Below are positions 4,663-5,879 of a DNA stretch of 5,879 nt, piece after piece. A program made the translations under genes and the position numbers. Below the pieces are notes generated by a model, which was not told the DNA's origin, ran no database searches, and saw only the letters and a program-made list of their open reading frames with translations. The stretch's first letter is position 1. Each line of letters begins with the position of its first letter. The DNA is from an uncultured Clostridia bacterium (lineage in GTDB: Bacteria; Bacillota; Clostridia; Christensenellales; CAG-917). Where the stretch lies: the NCBI GenBank assembly GCA_946056785.1, contig CAMGKS010000080.1:1-5879 (forward strand), read 5' to 3'.

Positions 4663-5718
4663 ATGAAAAACACATTTTTAGCAGATACGTCTGTTTCAAA
4701 ACGTTTTAAAGATAAATACCGTGCAAAAGTCGCTTTTAAAATAATAGGAATCGTTTTAGCCTGCATTCTTGGGCTTTTATTCCTTTTAATTTCCCCTGCC
4801 TTTACCGGCAGCTTGCCGAGAGTGGAAGCCGTGACGGCATACAGCGGAGATAATCCGTATATTACTTTCGATGAGCAGTGCCTCATTTCCGCTCACCGTG
4901 CCGGCGGAGCTTTAGCGCCCGAAAACACTCTGAAAGCGTTTGAAACCTGCCTCACGTCAACCGAATATAAAGTTGATATTTTAGAATTCGACCTGCACCT
5001 TACAAAAGACGGAGAGCTTATTCTTCTTCACGACGATACGCTGAACCGCACTTCCGACGCAACGGAAAAATTCGGTTCGAAAAAGGTATACGCAAAAGAC
5101 AAGACGCTCGCCGAAATAAAGACTCTCAATATGGGCGAAAATTTCGTCGACGAAAACGGCAATACCCCTTATAAAGGGTTAAGGGGCAACGACGTTCCGA
5201 CGGAGTGTAAAGTCATCACTCTAGACGAAGTTTTAGACTATACCGAAAGCGTAGATAACACTTTAAATTATATAATCGAAATTAAGGACGGAGGCAATAT
5301 CGGTCGAACCGCTACCGACAAACTCTATTCTGTGATAAAAAGTCGAAGCATGCTGGAGCGAGTCATAGTAGGCACGTTCGAAAACGAAATCACAAAATAT
5401 ATGGATGAGAAATATCCCGACTTTATTAGAAGCGCGTCGATAGGCGAAGTTCTTTTGACGTACTACCGCTTTTTATTTAACGTCGACTTAAACAAATGCG
5501 ACGTCAGATTTGAAGTTTTGCAGATTCCGGTAATTCCCGTATTCGACATGAGTCAAAAATCTTTTATCGATTATTGCCACCATTACGGAATAGCCTTGCA
5601 ATACTGGACTATAAACGAATACGACGAGGTGAAAAAATTGACGGAAAACGGAGCCGACGCAATCATCACCGACAATCCAAAAACAGCATACAATGCCGTT
5701 TCGTCAGTAAAAAAGTAA
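4663..5718 (+). CDS. Membrane-anchored glycerophosphodiester phosphodiesterase (GDPD family)
   Basis: A 351-residue enzyme that hydrolyses glycerophosphodiesters, the deacylated head groups of phospholipids or teichoic-acid-like polymers, to glycerol 3-phosphate and an alcohol. A lysine/arginine-rich N-terminus (1-22) precedes one membrane helix (about 24-46); with positive charge inside, the catalytic part should face outward. The GDPD barrel follows: SAHRAGG (catalytic H78, R79), APENT (metal ligand E87, N88), ILEFDLHLTKDG (E108, D110), LLHDDTLNRTS (second catalytic H123), IIEIKDG (E206, K208), YWTIN (W315) and TDNP (337-339). All key residues are present, so it should be active, probably with a divalent metal. 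The length fits family members with a single anchor. The ATG at 4663 has no ribosome site and the next in-frame Met is at residue 157; no upstream ATG, GTG or TTG exists in this frame. Translation is therefore probably leaderless. It is transcribed on its own from the promoter at 4629-4656. Confidence 0.93.
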   Translation: MKNTFLADTSVSKRFKDKYRAKVAFKIIGIVLACILGLLFLLISPAFTGSLPRVEAVTAYSGDNPYITFDEQCLISAHRAGGALAPENTLKAFETCLTSTEYKVDILEFDLHLTKDGELILLHDDTLNRTSDATEKFGSKKVYAKDKTLAEIKTLNMGENFVDENGNTPYKGLRGNDVPTECKVITLDEVLDYTESVDNTLNYIIEIKDGGNIGRTATDKLYSVIKSRSMLERVIVGTFENEITKYMDEKYPDFIRSASIGEVLLTYYRFLFNVDLNKCDVRFEVLQIPVIPVFDMSQKSFIDYCHHYGIALQYWTINEYDEVKKLTENGADAIITDNPKTAYNAVSSVKK

Positions 5719-5769
5719 AGTCGGCAAATCTTTGTTAAGCGTAAAACTATGTGATTGCAAACTCTGACG

Positions 5770-5792
5770 TAGGCAGCCTTGTTGGCTGCCTA
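5770..5792. terminator. 9-bp hairpin between convergent genes, probable shared terminator
   Basis: TAGGCAGCC (5770-5778), loop TTGTT, GGCTGCCTA (5784-5792) is a perfect GC-rich stem, unusual in this AT-rich spacer. It lies 51 bp after the phosphodiesterase stop and 44 bp after the stop of the probable minus-strand gene entering from the right, so it can serve both. Neither side has a long T tract, so termination efficiency is uncertain. Confidence 0.55.
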
Positions 5793-5836
5793 ATTAAAAT
5801 TTACGGTTTATCCGTCGCTTTTTGCATTTTGCGGTT

Positions 5837-5879
5837 TTAAGAGGCGTTTATATCGTACTTGTTAAATTCAACGTTTAAT
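5837..5879 (-). CDS. Possible C-terminal end of a gene running off the right edge
   Basis: On the minus strand one frame is open from the window edge to a TAA at 5837-5839 and reads LNVEFNKYDINAS; the other two minus frames contain stops in the same stretch. The codons look like those of neighbouring genes and the hairpin at 5770-5792 is placed as expected after a gene end. Thirteen residues are too few to name a product or to exclude chance. Confidence 0.3.
   Translation of the reverse strand, partial: LNVEFNKYDINAS

Overview
The window looks like chromosomal DNA of a low-GC Gram-positive bacterium, most likely a member of the Clostridia (Bacillota). The basis is strong AGGAGG-type ribosome sites, AT-rich spacers, sigma-A-like promoters, and protein families (macro-HTH fusion, WYL regulator, small zinc ribbon, membrane-anchored GDPD) that I recall from gut Clostridia. 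No rRNA, tRNA, insertion sequence, integrase or CRISPR array is visible.

Left half (1-3408): four genes read leftward on the minus strand. In transcription order they are a 102-residue protein of unknown function (3029-3337), a WYL-domain transcriptional regulator (1921-2895), a macro-domain protein with a C-terminal helix-turn-helix-like region (790-1779) and a von Willebrand factor A protein with an intact MIDAS site (51-695). Three of the four have their own promoter candidate. These promoters share an unusual TTG(A)CC box followed by long A runs, so the set may be co-regulated without being a single transcript. The WYL gene also has an exact 13-bp inverted repeat over its promoter and leader, a good candidate for its own operator. 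A regulator, an ADP-ribose-binding module, a MIDAS protein and a small unknown protein together suggest a compact stress- or defence-type module. That functional reading is inference.

Middle (3409-4342): almost 1 kb of AT-rich DNA separates the leftward cluster from rightward genes. It starts next to a perfect 12-bp hairpin. It continues with about 145 bp in which TTTAA-type steps recur roughly every 10.6 bp (close to one helical turn), then a T-rich stretch with TTTTC words about 7-8 bp apart, then what look like decayed minus-strand coding fragments. One fragment (3720-3910) would be a complete small gene with a good ribosome site if a single A were added.

Right half (4343-5879): a 49-residue zinc-ribbon protein (4356-4505) with a clear ribosome site and a strong terminator is followed by a separately promoted, membrane-anchored glycerophosphodiester phosphodiesterase (4663-5718). 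The phosphodiesterase promoter lies so close to the ATG that its mRNA may be leaderless. A 9-bp hairpin (5770-5792) separates it from the probable tail end of a convergent gene running off the right edge.
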